Assembly: GCF_003991425.1 (NCBI RefSeq)
Contig: NZ_CP034346.1
Span: forward strand, 5,943,501 to 6,007,500
Direction of reading: 5' to 3'
Source of the DNA: Paenibacillus lutimineralis
Lineage (GTDB): Bacteria > Bacillota > Bacilli > Paenibacillales > Paenibacillaceae
DNA: 64,000 nucleotides
Shown here piece by piece: positions 55,387 to 64,000 of this stretch. The notes under the pieces are model-generated. The model worked only from the letters and a program-made list of their open reading frames with translations. It made no database searches and had not been told where the DNA came from. The position numbers and the translations under genes are program-made. Each line of letters opens with the position of its first letter. Position 1 is the stretch's first letter.

Positions 55387-56601
55387 ATGGCGCTTTTGCG
55401 GGACAATCCACATCATTCGTCCTCTTTGCTATCATTGGGACTACTGAATTTTTTCATCTATGGGACAACGGTTATCTTTGCCGCCTTCTTTCAATTATAT
55501 TTGCAGGATATTGGAATGAACAAGCTGGAGATTGGTATTCTGATCTCAGCCGGACCGCTCGTTTCTCTACTGGCTCATCCCTTCTGGAGATTGATGAGTG
55601 ATCGGTTCCACAACATCCGGCTCATCCTGCTTGTCATGCTGATCGGCTTACTGGCGATCGGTCATTTATTGTTCAGAGTAGATACTTTTCAAATGCTATA
55701 TATTGTAGTGCTGCTGGTCTTCTTCTTCCAAAGCCCCTTGCTCTCACAGAGCAACAGCTTGACTCTGGGATATGCGACCAATAGCAATCAGAGATTTGAG
55801 ACCTATCGGTTATGGGGCTCCCTCGGCTGGGCAACCGCGGCTCTCGCGGCAGGAATTACGATCGATGCAACAGGGAAGAATGGCTTCTCCTTGCTGTTCA
55901 GCATTATGCTTATCCTGTCCATCAGTTCGACTCTAATTCTTCCGTCATCCCGATATACGGCGGACATGCCTTGGGTCAGCGCCAGACAATTTCGACAGGT
56001 ACTGAAGAACAAATATTTTGTCCTCTTCATCGTACTCGGACTATTTATAGCTATACCTAACTCAATTAATGCGCTGTTTATGCCTTTATATATTAGTGAT
56101 CTCGGAGGCGATCGGCTTTCGGTCGGAATAGCGGTATTTCTATCTACACTGCTTGAGATGGCGGCTTTCGTTCTGCTAAATCGTTACCTCAAGAATAAAA
56201 TGACTTATTTTATCGGCACCTTGACGATTGTTAGCATTCTGTTCGCCATACGCTGGGATATGATGGCCGACGCAGCGCTCCCGGTTCAGGTAATTATCAT
56301 TCAGCTTCTACATGCGATCACCTTCGGCGGGTTCTTCTATGTCGGTACACGGTTGATCGGATTGTTCCTGCCCAGCTCATTACGTGCTGCAGGACAGGCA
56401 GTATACAGCTTCATGCTCAGTGGGGTTACCGGCATCGTCGCAGGTCTCCTCGGCGGATTCACCTTCCAGGATTTCGGACCTGTGATCATGTATCAGATGG
56501 GGGTGATGATGACCCTCTTCGCAGCGATTGGCTACGGGGCATTATGGTACCATTTTCATAAGAATGGCTATCCGCCAGCGATCTCACAGCCTAAATCATA
56601 G
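55387..56601 (+). CDS. MFS transporter (HcaT/PPP-like)
   Basis: A 404-residue MFS protein with about 12 membrane helices. LISAGPLVSLLAHPFWRLMSDRF resembles the motif A region of the MFS_1-like (3-phenylpropionate permease) group; substrate is unknown. The start is unsure because AAGGA lies only one base before the ATG; a TTG three codons later has better spacing. Confidence 0.88.
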   Translation: MALLRDNPHHSSSLLSLGLLNFFIYGTTVIFAAFFQLYLQDIGMNKLEIGILISAGPLVSLLAHPFWRLMSDRFHNIRLILLVMLIGLLAIGHLLFRVDTFQMLYIVVLLVFFFQSPLLSQSNSLTLGYATNSNQRFETYRLWGSLGWATAALAAGITIDATGKNGFSLLFSIMLILSISSTLILPSSRYTADMPWVSARQFRQVLKNKYFVLFIVLGLFIAIPNSINALFMPLYISDLGGDRLSVGIAVFLSTLLEMAAFVLLNRYLKNKMTYFIGTLTIVSILFAIRWDMMADAALPVQVIIIQLLHAITFGGFFYVGTRLIGLFLPSSLRAAGQAVYSFMLSGVTGIVAGLLGGFTFQDFGPVIMYQMGVMMTLFAAIGYGALWYHFHKNGYPPAISQPKS

Positions 56602-56616
56602 CTACGGCCAAAAAAA

Positions 56617-56684
56617 AGAAAACATCCCTCCGATTGTCACGCCCTTGAACAAGGTAACGCCGGTCGGAGGTTTGTTTTCTTTCT
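56617..56684 (+). terminator. Terminator after MFS transporter
   Basis: AGAAAACA and CTCCGA pair with TCGGAG and TGTTTTCT in a long interrupted stem, followed by TTTC. Confidence 0.75.
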
Positions 56685-56762
56685 TGCAATTTCAGTTTAC
56701 ACTATGAAATGCATACCAGAGCAAGCCTTTTTTGAAATCGATTTGCGAGGAGATAGCCCATC

Positions 56763-57740
56763 ATGCCGAATATCAAACAAATTGCCGAAGCCGCCGGTGT
56801 ATCTGTATCTACCGTCTCGCGCGTACTCAATAAACATCCTTATGTGAGTGAAGCGAAGCGAAAAGCGGTAGAGGAAGCGATCGAACGTTTGCAATATGCA
56901 CGAAATATGAACGCCGTTCACCTTATTAAGGGTATAACACAGACGGTTGCCGTCATTCTCCCTCACATTAACCATCCATACTTCATGCGGCTGATGGAGG
57001 GCATCGCGAGTGAAGCTCTTAAATATAACTACCAGTTGATACTGTGCCAATCCCGATATAGTCTCGATGAAGAAATGAAAGTGCTGGAAATGCTAAAGAA
57101 CAAGCAGATCGATGGGATCATCATCACTTCCCGCTCCGCTTCGCTCGATCAAATCGAGCCTTATTCGGCATACGGTCCTATTCTATTATGCGAGGACGTG
57201 AAGGATCGCCGCCTATCCTCCGTCTATTATGATCATTACCTAAGTTTCCAGACCGCTATAACCTTCCTATGGGAGAAGGGGCACCGAAACATCGGATTCG
57301 CCTTAAATCGCCTGAACAATTCCAGCGGCCGCAAACGGATAAGTGCTTACTATGACACTCTACAAACATTGGGAGGTAACGGACGTGCAGAATGGATGCT
57401 GGATGGTTATCGGGACATGAAGGACAGCGCCGCGATCTTTCCTTGGTTGCACAGCTTGGATGAGAGGCCTACCGCCCTACTGATTGCTGGGGATGAAGTC
57501 GCCGCCGGCGTACTGCTCACCGCTCCGCAGTATGGATTCCGGGTACCGGAGGATATTGCCATCATCGGCTTTGATAATCAGCCTATATCTGAATTGCTTG
57601 GCATCACGACGATCGATATCCAACTGAGTAATATCGGCGCTCGCGCCTTTGCAATCATTTATAAGCAAATTACGGATCGGACGTTAGAACCTGCATCTGA
57701 GAACCTCCAATTCAAATTGATTGAACGTAAGACTGTATGA
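56763..57740 (+). CDS. LacI-family transcriptional regulator
   Basis: The 325-residue product has the LacI helix-turn-helix (MPNIKQIAEAAGVSVSTVSRVLNKHPYVSEA) with the hinge helix, and a periplasmic-binding-like effector domain (AVILPHINHPYFMRLMEGI ... IAIIGFDNQPISELLGITT). GAGGAGAT precedes the ATG. Its target is not apparent: the neighbours are a terminated MFS gene and a convergent antiporter. Confidence 0.93.
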   Translation: MPNIKQIAEAAGVSVSTVSRVLNKHPYVSEAKRKAVEEAIERLQYARNMNAVHLIKGITQTVAVILPHINHPYFMRLMEGIASEALKYNYQLILCQSRYSLDEEMKVLEMLKNKQIDGIIITSRSASLDQIEPYSAYGPILLCEDVKDRRLSSVYYDHYLSFQTAITFLWEKGHRNIGFALNRLNNSSGRKRISAYYDTLQTLGGNGRAEWMLDGYRDMKDSAAIFPWLHSLDERPTALLIAGDEVAAGVLLTAPQYGFRVPEDIAIIGFDNQPISELLGITTIDIQLSNIGARAFAIIYKQITDRTLEPASENLQFKLIERKTV

Positions 57741-57745
57741 GGCTT

Positions 57746-58903
57746 TTAATGTTCAATGTCAGGTTGATTCTGCTGCTGCTTACCAAGCGTAGCCTTCAGC
57801 AGTAGCGGAGTCACTAAGGTTGTCAGAATGACGACGATCACGAGAACGGTGAAGTACTCCCGCTCCAGAAGACCACTCTCCAGACCAATTGTCGCTATAA
57901 TCAACGCCACTTCTCCGCGTGATACCATCCCCGATCCTATCCCAAGAGCAGAACGTCTGGAATAACCGGTCAGTCTAGCGCCTAGTCCGGACCCGATCAG
58001 CTTTGTCAGAAGGGCAACTACAAAGAACAGTATGAGTAATCCTATCTGGGAGCCCAGTCCTTTAAAGCTAACGGAGAAGCCCACGCTGACGAAGAAAATG
58101 GGCACAAATATCGTATAAGCAATCGGCTGCAATTTATGCTCGACCTCATGCTTGTAGTCCGTCTGTGAGATGGCCAGCCCAGCGGCAAAGGCACCGATAA
58201 TACCTGCCACGCCGAACTGCTCAGCAACATAGGCAAGGAAGAAGCAGAGGATTAGGCCTGCGCTAATAATCGCCTCGGTCACACGCAGGGGGGCCAGCCA
58301 ATTCATCACCCATTTCGCGATCTTCCAGATGAATAGAGCTACGATTACGAAGAAAATGAACTTGTAGCCGATCACCATCGCCAGATTCACTTCTTCACCC
58401 CCGACCATGCTCATGACAAAAGCCAGCAGAATAACGACGAGAATATCATCAAGGATCGCCGCGCCAAGCATGGTCGTGCTCTCTTTACTCTTAAGCAGCC
58501 CCAGATCCTTAAGACTTTGTACAGAAATACTGACCGAAGTAGCCGATAGAAGTAAACCAAGGAAGATGGCCTTGGATGAATCCATACCGATGGCGATTCC
58601 CACCAAATAACCTCCAAGCATGGGCAGAGCGATTCCCCCCAGAGCCACTGCGGTCGATGACTTGAAGGAGCGCTTCAAATCCTCAATATTTGTCTCCAGC
58701 CCTGCCATGAACATGAGCAGAAGCACACCGATCTCGCTTAACTCCTCGATCATATGCGAGTTCTCTACCCAACCGAGCATTGCCGGACCAATAATGATAC
58801 CCACTAGCAGCTTACCTACCACCGCTGGCTGCCCCAGCCTTGCGGTTAAATCACCGGCCAATTTGGTAGCTAGTAGAATAATTAGAATAGTCAAATAGAA
58901 CAT
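57746..58903 (-). CDS. CPA2-family cation/proton antiporter
   Basis: A 385-residue membrane protein with about 12 helices. LGQPAVVGKLLVGIIIGPAMLG, LLLMFMAGLETNIEDLKRS and FAAGLAISQTDYK match KefB/NapA-type (CPA2) antiporters; no RCK regulatory domain is attached. Na+ or K+ for H+ exchange is likely. GGGAGGG precedes the ATG. It ends 5 bp from the convergent LacI gene. Confidence 0.9.
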   Translation of the reverse strand: MFYLTILIILLATKLAGDLTARLGQPAVVGKLLVGIIIGPAMLGWVENSHMIEELSEIGVLLLMFMAGLETNIEDLKRSFKSSTAVALGGIALPMLGGYLVGIAIGMDSSKAIFLGLLLSATSVSISVQSLKDLGLLKSKESTTMLGAAILDDILVVILLAFVMSMVGGEEVNLAMVIGYKFIFFVIVALFIWKIAKWVMNWLAPLRVTEAIISAGLILCFFLAYVAEQFGVAGIIGAFAAGLAISQTDYKHEVEHKLQPIAYTIFVPIFFVSVGFSVSFKGLGSQIGLLILFFVVALLTKLIGSGLGARLTGYSRRSALGIGSGMVSRGEVALIIATIGLESGLLEREYFTVLVIVVILTTLVTPLLLKATLGKQQQNQPDIEH

Positions 58904-58936
58904 TAAATCCCTCCCTGTTTTTTAGGATAGCATGCC

Positions 58937-58977
58937 CAAAAAAAGACAAAGAGGAGCCTGGTTTGACCAGGCTCCTC
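58937..58977 (-). terminator. Terminator of glnS
   Basis: A 12-bp perfect stem GAGGAGCCTGGT/ACCAGGCTCCTC with a three-base loop, then TTTGTCTTTTTTT on the minus strand. Confidence 0.92.
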
Positions 58978-59037
58978 CGTAACGAACAGCTATTCACTTA
59001 TCATTATGATAACTGATGCACTGCCTCAAAATCAACA

Positions 59038-60726
59038 TTATTTATTTGGCAATTGAAAAGAACTCTTCAAGGATACGATCAGATTGAATACCGGATGCCC
59101 TGGCTTGGAGTATTTCGAATCGACATTGAAATACCCATGCCGGAAAAATTGGAACTTATCCTGCGGCTTGGCATCGTTCATTCCCGGTTCAACAAAACCG
59201 TGCTTGATCGTCAGAGAATTCGGGTTGATCATGTCCAAGAAGGACTTCTCTTCCGCTGACTCCTCATCTGTATCATCATTCTCACCCAGGATCAACGGTT
59301 CATACAGGCGGAATTCAGCTGGAACAGCGCTGCTGGCATCAACCCAGTGAATCGTCCCCTTCACCTTGCGGCCGGTAAATCCGCTGCCACTCTTCGTCTC
59401 AGGATCATACGTACAATGAATTTCGATCACTTTGCCGTCGGCATCCTTGATTACATCATTACACTTAATGAAGTAAGCATGCTTCAAGCGAACCTCGTTC
59501 CCCGGGAACAGACGGAAGTATTTGCTTGGCGGATTCTCCATAAAGTCATCACGCTCGATGTAAATCTCCCGCGAGAACGGAATCTGACGATGGCCCAATT
59601 CCTCATTCTCACTATTGTTCTCGGCATCAAGCAGCTCGGATTCTCCTTCTGGATAGTTCGTAATCACGACCTTAAGCGGGTCGATTACAGCCATTGTCCG
59701 TGGTGCCTTGAGCTTGAGATCCTCACGAATAAAGTGCTCCAGCATCTTCAGATCAATCTTGCCGTAGGCCTTGGATATTCCTGTCTCGAATACAAAAGCT
59801 TTAATCGCCTCTGGCGTATACCCCCGGCGACGAAGACCAGAGATCGTCGGCATACGCGGATCATCCCAGCCATCGACAAAGCCTTGATCCACCAGTAGCT
59901 TCAGCTTCCGCTTACTCGTAACGGTTTGCTCCAGATTAAGACGTCCGAATTCATATTGGTGTGGAGTGCAAGGCATCTCGGTCTCTTCGATCACCCAATC
60001 ATAGAATGGACGTTGATCTTCGAATTCCAGCGAGCAGAGGGAATGCGTTACGCCTTCGATCGCATCCTCTAGCGGGTGAGCGAATGCATACATCGGATAG
60101 ATGCACCATTTATCCCCCGTATTATGATGGGATGCATGCACGATGCGGTAAATGACCGGGTCGCGAAGATTAATGTTCGGAGAAGCCATATCGATCTTCG
60201 CACGCAATACTTTTTCTCCGTCCTTAAACTCGCCATCGCGCATACGCGTGAACAGATCCAGGTTCTCTTCCACCGAACGGTCACGGAATGGGCTATTTTG
60301 CCCAGGCTCTGTTAGCGTGCCACGCATTTCGCGGATTTGATCGGCACTCAGATCATCGACATACGCCTTGCCCTTCTTAATCAGCAGAACGGCGCGGTTG
60401 TACATCTCATCGAAATAGTCGGAAGCAAAGTGCAGCTCTTCCCAGTTGAAGCCGAGCCATTCGACATCCTCTTTAATAGAATTCACATATTCCGTATCTT
60501 CCTTGACTGGATTCGTATCATCGAAGCGCAGATGCGTCCGTCCTCCGAATTCGTCAGCGAGGGTGAAATTAATCCAGATGGCCTTGGCATGTCCAATATG
60601 CAGGTAACCATTAGGCTCTGGAGGGAAACGTGTAACGATCGATGTATGTTTGCCTGTTTTCAAATCCTCCGAAATAATATTTTTAATAAAGTTGGGAGGA
60701 GTGGTGTTGTTGGTGTTATTCTCCAC
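59038..60726 (-). CDS. glnS: Glutaminyl-tRNA synthetase
   Basis: The GTG at 60726 (AAAGGTGATAACC upstream) gives 562 residues; a GTG three codons earlier is possible. The class I HIGH motif is [13 protein letters not shown], with [14 protein letters not shown] after it, and the KMSKS counterpart is [10 protein letters not shown]; the C-terminal anticodon-binding beta-barrels follow. It charges tRNA-Gln directly. Most Bacilli use GluRS plus GatCAB instead, so the gene was probably acquired from another phylum by an ancestor of this lineage. Confidence 0.97.
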   Translation of the reverse strand: MENNTNNTTPPNFIKNIISEDLKTGKHTSIVTRFPPEPNGYLHIGHAKAIWINFTLADEFGGRTHLRFDDTNPVKEDTEYVNSIKEDVEWLGFNWEELHFASDYFDEMYNRAVLLIKKGKAYVDDLSADQIREMRGTLTEPGQNSPFRDRSVEENLDLFTRMRDGEFKDGEKVLRAKIDMASPNINLRDPVIYRIVHASHHNTGDKWCIYPMYAFAHPLEDAIEGVTHSLCSLEFEDQRPFYDWVIEETEMPCTPHQYEFGRLNLEQTVTSKRKLKLLVDQGFVDGWDDPRMPTISGLRRRGYTPEAIKAFVFETGISKAYGKIDLKMLEHFIREDLKLKAPRTMAVIDPLKVVITNYPEGESELLDAENNSENEELGHRQIPFSREIYIERDDFMENPPSKYFRLFPGNEVRLKHAYFIKCNDVIKDADGKVIEIHCTYDPETKSGSGFTGRKVKGTIHWVDASSAVPAEFRLYEPLILGENDDTDEESAEEKSFLDMINPNSLTIKHGFVEPGMNDAKPQDKFQFFRHGYFNVDSKYSKPGHPVFNLIVSLKSSFQLPNK

Positions 60727-60784
60727 GGTTATCACCTTTCATTCATTTAAGTCTCTATCCGTTATTGATCACAAATTGTTATAG

Positions 60785-60902
60785 TGCGTGTTCAAAAAGA
60801 TCAGTTTTCAGCACCGAAGCTTATGCTTCCGATGTGCGTTTTTTCAAAACGCTTCAGTTGGATGAAGCTAGGGCCTGAGGAGCGGACTTTTTGAACAACC
60901 TC
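60785..60902 (-). repeat. Dispersed palindromic repeat, copy F (short)
   Basis: Ends GCGTGTTCAAAAAGATCAG and GGACTTTTTGAACAACC. It keeps GTTGGATGAAGCTAGGGCCTG, lacks the other half of the core, and carries two small hairpin inserts (GAAGC/GCTTC and GCGTTTT/AAAACGC). Confidence 0.8.
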
Positions 60903-60984
60903 TTATAGTTTCCGATTTTTCTTCTTCTAAATATACCTATATCCAAGTTCTATGGCAAGGCGAAGCCAAAGTGGCCATCTTCAA

Positions 60985-61470
60985 TCATAACATACAGTAC
61001 ATCAGAATATCGTCGACATACTTCTCATTCAGATAGAACTCCTGGACGAGTCTCCCCTGTTCTACAAATCCACAGTTCCGGTAAAATTCCACCGCTCCAG
61101 GATTAGTGGTCAGTACACGCAGGGACAATTTACGTACCCCTTGTTCGGCAGCCCAAGCTCTTATCGCTTCTATAAGACGTTGTCCGATTCCCTGTCGCTG
61201 GAAATCCGGATGCACCGCAATATTAATATCCAGCACATGACGGTTGCTAGACAATGGGGTTGGATAATCGAAGCCAACATATCCACCAATCGCTCCGTTA
61301 ATCTCCGCTACTAGCTGGTTACCCGGAGGACATTTCTGCAGGTATTGCTCACGCGAGTTCCACTGGATCGGAGCTGGCGTTGTCCGGGTATCCCACACTC
61401 GTGAATCAATCTCCATTAATGCACCTGCATCGCGCATTTCCGACAATCTGATTTGAATTGAATTCGACAT
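60985..61470 (-). CDS. GNAT-family N-acetyltransferase
   Basis: A 161-residue GNAT protein. The acetyl-CoA motif A is INIAVHPDFQRQGIGQRLIEAIR and the end NPGAVEFYRNCGFVEQGRLV. Similar to phosphinothricin- or RimI-like acetyltransferases; the substrate is unknown. AAAGGGAACAAGGGG precedes the ATG. Confidence 0.9.
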   Translation of the reverse strand: MSNSIQIRLSEMRDAGALMEIDSRVWDTRTTPAPIQWNSREQYLQKCPPGNQLVAEINGAIGGYVGFDYPTPLSSNRHVLDINIAVHPDFQRQGIGQRLIEAIRAWAAEQGVRKLSLRVLTTNPGAVEFYRNCGFVEQGRLVQEFYLNEKYVDDILMYCML

Positions 61471-61499
61471 CCCCTTGTTCCCTTTCCAAAGACTTAAAG

Positions 61500-61556
61500 T
61501 ACGTGTTCAAAAAGTATGGATTTCAGCTTAAAAGCGAACTTGTTGAACAACCTCTT
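61500..61556. repeat. Dispersed palindromic repeat, copy G (minimal)
   Basis: Only the two ends remain: TACGTGTTCAAAAAGTATGG and GCGAACTTGTTGAACAACC, 57 bp in all. Confidence 0.65.
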
Positions 61557-61614
61557 AAATTTATATTTATCATTATACCTCGGACATCCTTAGACAGGAA
61601 CCTGTTACTGATTC

Positions 61615-62826
61615 TTAGGCCATCCTTCTCACTTTATCGCGATTGAATAAGCCATGTATCATGAAGGAGGCAATCGACAGGATGGAGATCAGTACTGCCA
61701 AAGCTGCCACCGGAACGAGACCGTTCCAATCGAACAGAACCCCCATCGCATAAGGACCTACTACCCTTCCCGCTACCCCCATGCCACCAACTAGCCCAAG
61801 ATAGAACGGGGCAGACTTGCCGGTATGATCCGATATGAAGGAAGGAATCGCCGGGGAGATCAGCATTTCGCCGAGCGTAATCAATACCATCGCCAGCACC
61901 ATGCTCGAATAAGTATGGAAGCTAAGGATCATGACATAGCCCAGCATATAAAATACAGCACTTGCCGTCATCTGTCTCAGTTCTGTCGCGGCAAAGACAC
62001 GTTTGATCCACGAAATGAGCGGCTGCGCAACGAAGATCAATATCCCGTTCAGCGTCCAGAGAATACTATAATTCCATTCCGGCATCCCTCGCGAGATTGT
62101 GTAGGGTGATACCCCGTTATTCCATACACAGTTAGCCAGCCAGATGAAGAAAGAGCCAAGTCCCATGAAGAAATATATCTTGTAATTTAACATCAAATTC
62201 CAGTTATTCTTCTTATCTGCATTCTCTTTCTTCTTTTCCACGTGGAACTTGCCCTGCGTTTTTTGAACTTTGTTCAAATAAACCCAGAAGAAGCCGGCAA
62301 ATAGGGCCGAGATCAAACCATTCAATATGAAGCTTAGATTATACGAAATTTGCGCCAAAAATCCACTGATGGCTGTTCCCAGAGCTACGCCGATATTGTT
62401 AGCTACATAAATAATATTGAATAATTCCGCGCGTCTCTCTGTGAATCGGAAGCCGATAAAGGCCTGAATCGCCGGCAAAGCCATCGAGTTAAAAAAACCA
62501 ATCAGGCACATCAATAGTAAAAATAAATGCCATTGTCCGCTCCCATAAGGCAGCAACAATAGAAATAGTGCGTTCAGTCCGACTCCACCTACGATCAGGC
62601 GCTTTACTCCAAGGCGGTGGTACAAAGAGCCGCCGAGCAGCTGCCCAAATATACCGCCTAATGACATAACCAGCACGGCAAGACCGGCATCCGTTACCGT
62701 TCTTCCCAGCTCTTTGAATACAAACATCGTAATCAGCGGCCACATCAACGCGCCGCCCGCAGAACTGATCAAGCTTGCTACCAGAAAAATCTTGACCTCA
62801 CGCGGATATGAAGCTAGGCCTCTCAT
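61615..62826 (-). CDS. MFS transporter (drug-efflux type)
   Basis: The ATG at 62826 follows AGAAGGAGG and gives 403 residues with about 12 membrane helices. LVMSLGGIFGQLLGGSLYHRLGVKRLIVGG matches MFS motif A in DHA1-like exporters. A charged central loop (EKKKENADKK) separates the two halves. Substrate unknown. Confidence 0.88.
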   Translation of the reverse strand: MRGLASYPREVKIFLVASLISSAGGALMWPLITMFVFKELGRTVTDAGLAVLVMSLGGIFGQLLGGSLYHRLGVKRLIVGGVGLNALFLLLLPYGSGQWHLFLLLMCLIGFFNSMALPAIQAFIGFRFTERRAELFNIIYVANNIGVALGTAISGFLAQISYNLSFILNGLISALFAGFFWVYLNKVQKTQGKFHVEKKKENADKKNNWNLMLNYKIYFFMGLGSFFIWLANCVWNNGVSPYTISRGMPEWNYSILWTLNGILIFVAQPLISWIKRVFAATELRQMTASAVFYMLGYVMILSFHTYSSMVLAMVLITLGEMLISPAIPSFISDHTGKSAPFYLGLVGGMGVAGRVVGPYAMGVLFDWNGLVPVAALAVLISILSIASFMIHGLFNRDKVRRMA

Positions 62827-62907
62827 GCTGTATTCCTCCTTCTGGAACAGTCCTGTGTGAGGGCAGTTCTCGACCATTTTCTACAGTTCTATCATTTAAT
62901 CCCGCAA

Positions 62908-64000
62908 CTAAGGCTGTCGCTGTACCTCCACGACCGTAGAGAAGAACACCGCTCCACCGCCCATATCAGCCAACCGATCGGAGGTCAGGGCATTCGCCCT
63001 ACGCGACTTGCCATCCTGATCCCACCACAGGCCCTGGCTAACTACGGTTCCCGGCAGCATCTTATCCGTTACCGAAGCTTTCACCTGATAGCGTCCACGA
63101 TCATTCCATACGATGACCTCATCACCATCAGCAATGCCCCGTAGCTCCGCATCCTGTGGATGGATCTGCAGCAGCGGCTGCTTCTCCAACTCAATATGCT
63201 TGCCTGCATTACCGAAGGAAGAGTTCAAGAAATTATGGTTAGGGGGAGAAATAAACATCAGCGGATACACATCGCCAGTCCCTGGCCTCCGCTCACCATC
63301 ATATCCCTCCTGCAGTGGAGTGTAGGTAGGCAGAGGTGGAAGCCCTGCTTCCTCCATCCTCGCTGAGTATAGCTCGATCTTGCCTGATGGCGTCGTCAGC
63401 CGCTGCAGAAATTGCCGCTTCGGTTCCATATTGAGTTTCATAAATCGCTGCTGTTTAAGACCTTCCAGCGTGATCCCTTCAAGATAAGGGTTCGCTGTAA
63501 AATTGAGAGCCTGACGAATCATATCTTCCTCACGGTCCTTGAAGGCATCCTCCTCGAATCCCATCGCCTCAGCAAGCAGCTTGAACGTCTCCACATTGCT
63601 CTTGCTCTCTCCCTGGGCAGGAATGACCGGCTCCTGAAGCTGAACATAGTGATGCCAATATGAATTGTATAAATCCGTATTCTCAAATGAAGATGTCGCC
63701 GGCAGCACGATATCGGCATACCTCGCCGTATCAGTCAAGAACAGGTCGTGCACCACCGTGAACAGATCCTCGCGGGACAGTCCTTGCTCCACCTTCACCG
63801 TATCCGGTGCTACAACTGCCGGATTAGAGCAATAGACGAACAAAGCCCGAATCTTTGGCGTCAAGGTTAGCAGTGCTTCTCCGATTTGATTCATGCTCAC
63901 GGTTCGCGCATCAGGGTTAGGGCGCAGATCCGGACACTCCAAGGCATCGTCGTTCACTTTCCCATAGGCACCGTTCGATTTATAAGCTCCGCCTCCAGGC
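62908..64000 (-). CDS. Molybdopterin oxidoreductase, C-terminal part (5' end off window)
   Basis: The frame enters from the right edge (PGGGAYKSNGAYGKVNDD) and runs about 363 residues to its stop. Molybdopterin-domain segments VYCSNPAVVAPD, LTDTARYADIVLPATSSFENTD and the dinucleotide-binding end (LQIHPQDAELRGIADGDEVIVWNDRGRY ... VSQGLWW) identify a DMSO-reductase-family enzyme. The N-terminal part, with a possible Fe-S site, is not visible. torD and mobA nearby may serve it. Confidence 0.92.
   Translation of the reverse strand, partial: PGGGAYKSNGAYGKVNDDALECPDLRPNPDARTVSMNQIGEALLTLTPKIRALFVYCSNPAVVAPDTVKVEQGLSREDLFTVVHDLFLTDTARYADIVLPATSSFENTDLYNSYWHHYVQLQEPVIPAQGESKSNVETFKLLAEAMGFEEDAFKDREEDMIRQALNFTANPYLEGITLEGLKQQRFMKLNMEPKRQFLQRLTTPSGKIELYSARMEEAGLPPLPTYTPLQEGYDGERRPGTGDVYPLMFISPPNHNFLNSSFGNAGKHIELEKQPLLQIHPQDAELRGIADGDEVIVWNDRGRYQVKASVTDKMLPGTVVSQGLWWDQDGKSRRANALTSDRLADMGGGAVFFSTVVEVQRQP

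Overview
The window looks like chromosomal DNA of an endospore-forming Bacillota species, most likely Paenibacillus or a close relative. The evidence is a Bacillus-type order of core genes (prfA-prmC ... spoIIR-sua5 ... mntP-ywlE-ywlG-glyA-upp-wecB-atp operon-ywzB-murA), the sporulation gene spoIIR, strong GGAGG-type ribosome binding sites, frequent GTG/TTG starts, and a GlnRS gene, which most Bacilli lack. The assignment is inferred from gene content only.

Left part (1-14 kb) is an accessory catabolic island. On the minus strand an operon (about 6.5 kb down past base 1) encodes a bacterial microcompartment (BMC): a class II aldolase, a CoA-acylating aldehyde dehydrogenase, six BMC-H shell proteins, the phosphotransacylase PduL, a BMC-P vertex protein and a solute-binding-like protein without signal peptide. 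A divergent DeoR-family regulator follows. A second minus-strand operon (13.8 to 7.7 kb) encodes a ribose-type ABC importer, methylthioribose kinase (MtnK) and methylthioribose-1-phosphate isomerase (MtnA). Together they read as a pathway: import of a 5-modified ribose (5-methylthioribose or 5-deoxyribose), phosphorylation, isomerisation to the ribulose-1-phosphate, aldol cleavage to DHAP plus a short aldehyde, and oxidation of that aldehyde through acyl-CoA to acyl-phosphate inside a shell. The aldolase, dehydrogenase and PduL each carry a terminal amphipathic segment typical of BMC targeting; the kinase and isomerase do not. Both operon promoters are preceded by clustered TTGTTTT motifs, suggesting shared control. 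This is the most interesting system in the window.

Middle part (14-42.8 kb) is mostly core: murA, a DUF1146 protein, cutC, the complete F-type ATP synthase operon with atpI and atpZ, wecB, upp, glyA, ywlG, ywlE, mntP, a CPA1 antiporter, a DUF72 protein, sua5, spoIIR, a rodA-type gene, prmC, prfA, two TM2-domain proteins and ychF.

Right part (43-64 kb) is mixed: a decayed transporter remnant, type 2 IPP isomerase with a carotenoid-type desaturase, cardiolipin synthase, a TetR regulator with an RND efflux pump, an intact IS3-family element inserted in a terminator loop, torD and mobA (molybdoenzyme maturation), two MFS transporters, a LacI regulator, a CPA2 antiporter, glnS, a GNAT acetyltransferase and the 3' part of a molybdopterin oxidoreductase gene running off the right edge.

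A dispersed palindromic repeat family (six recognisable copies plus one fragment, with GTTCAAAAAG inverted ends) sits in intergenic gaps, and a 50-bp-phased repeat cluster lies upstream of spoIIR. No rRNA, tRNA or CRISPR array was recognised.
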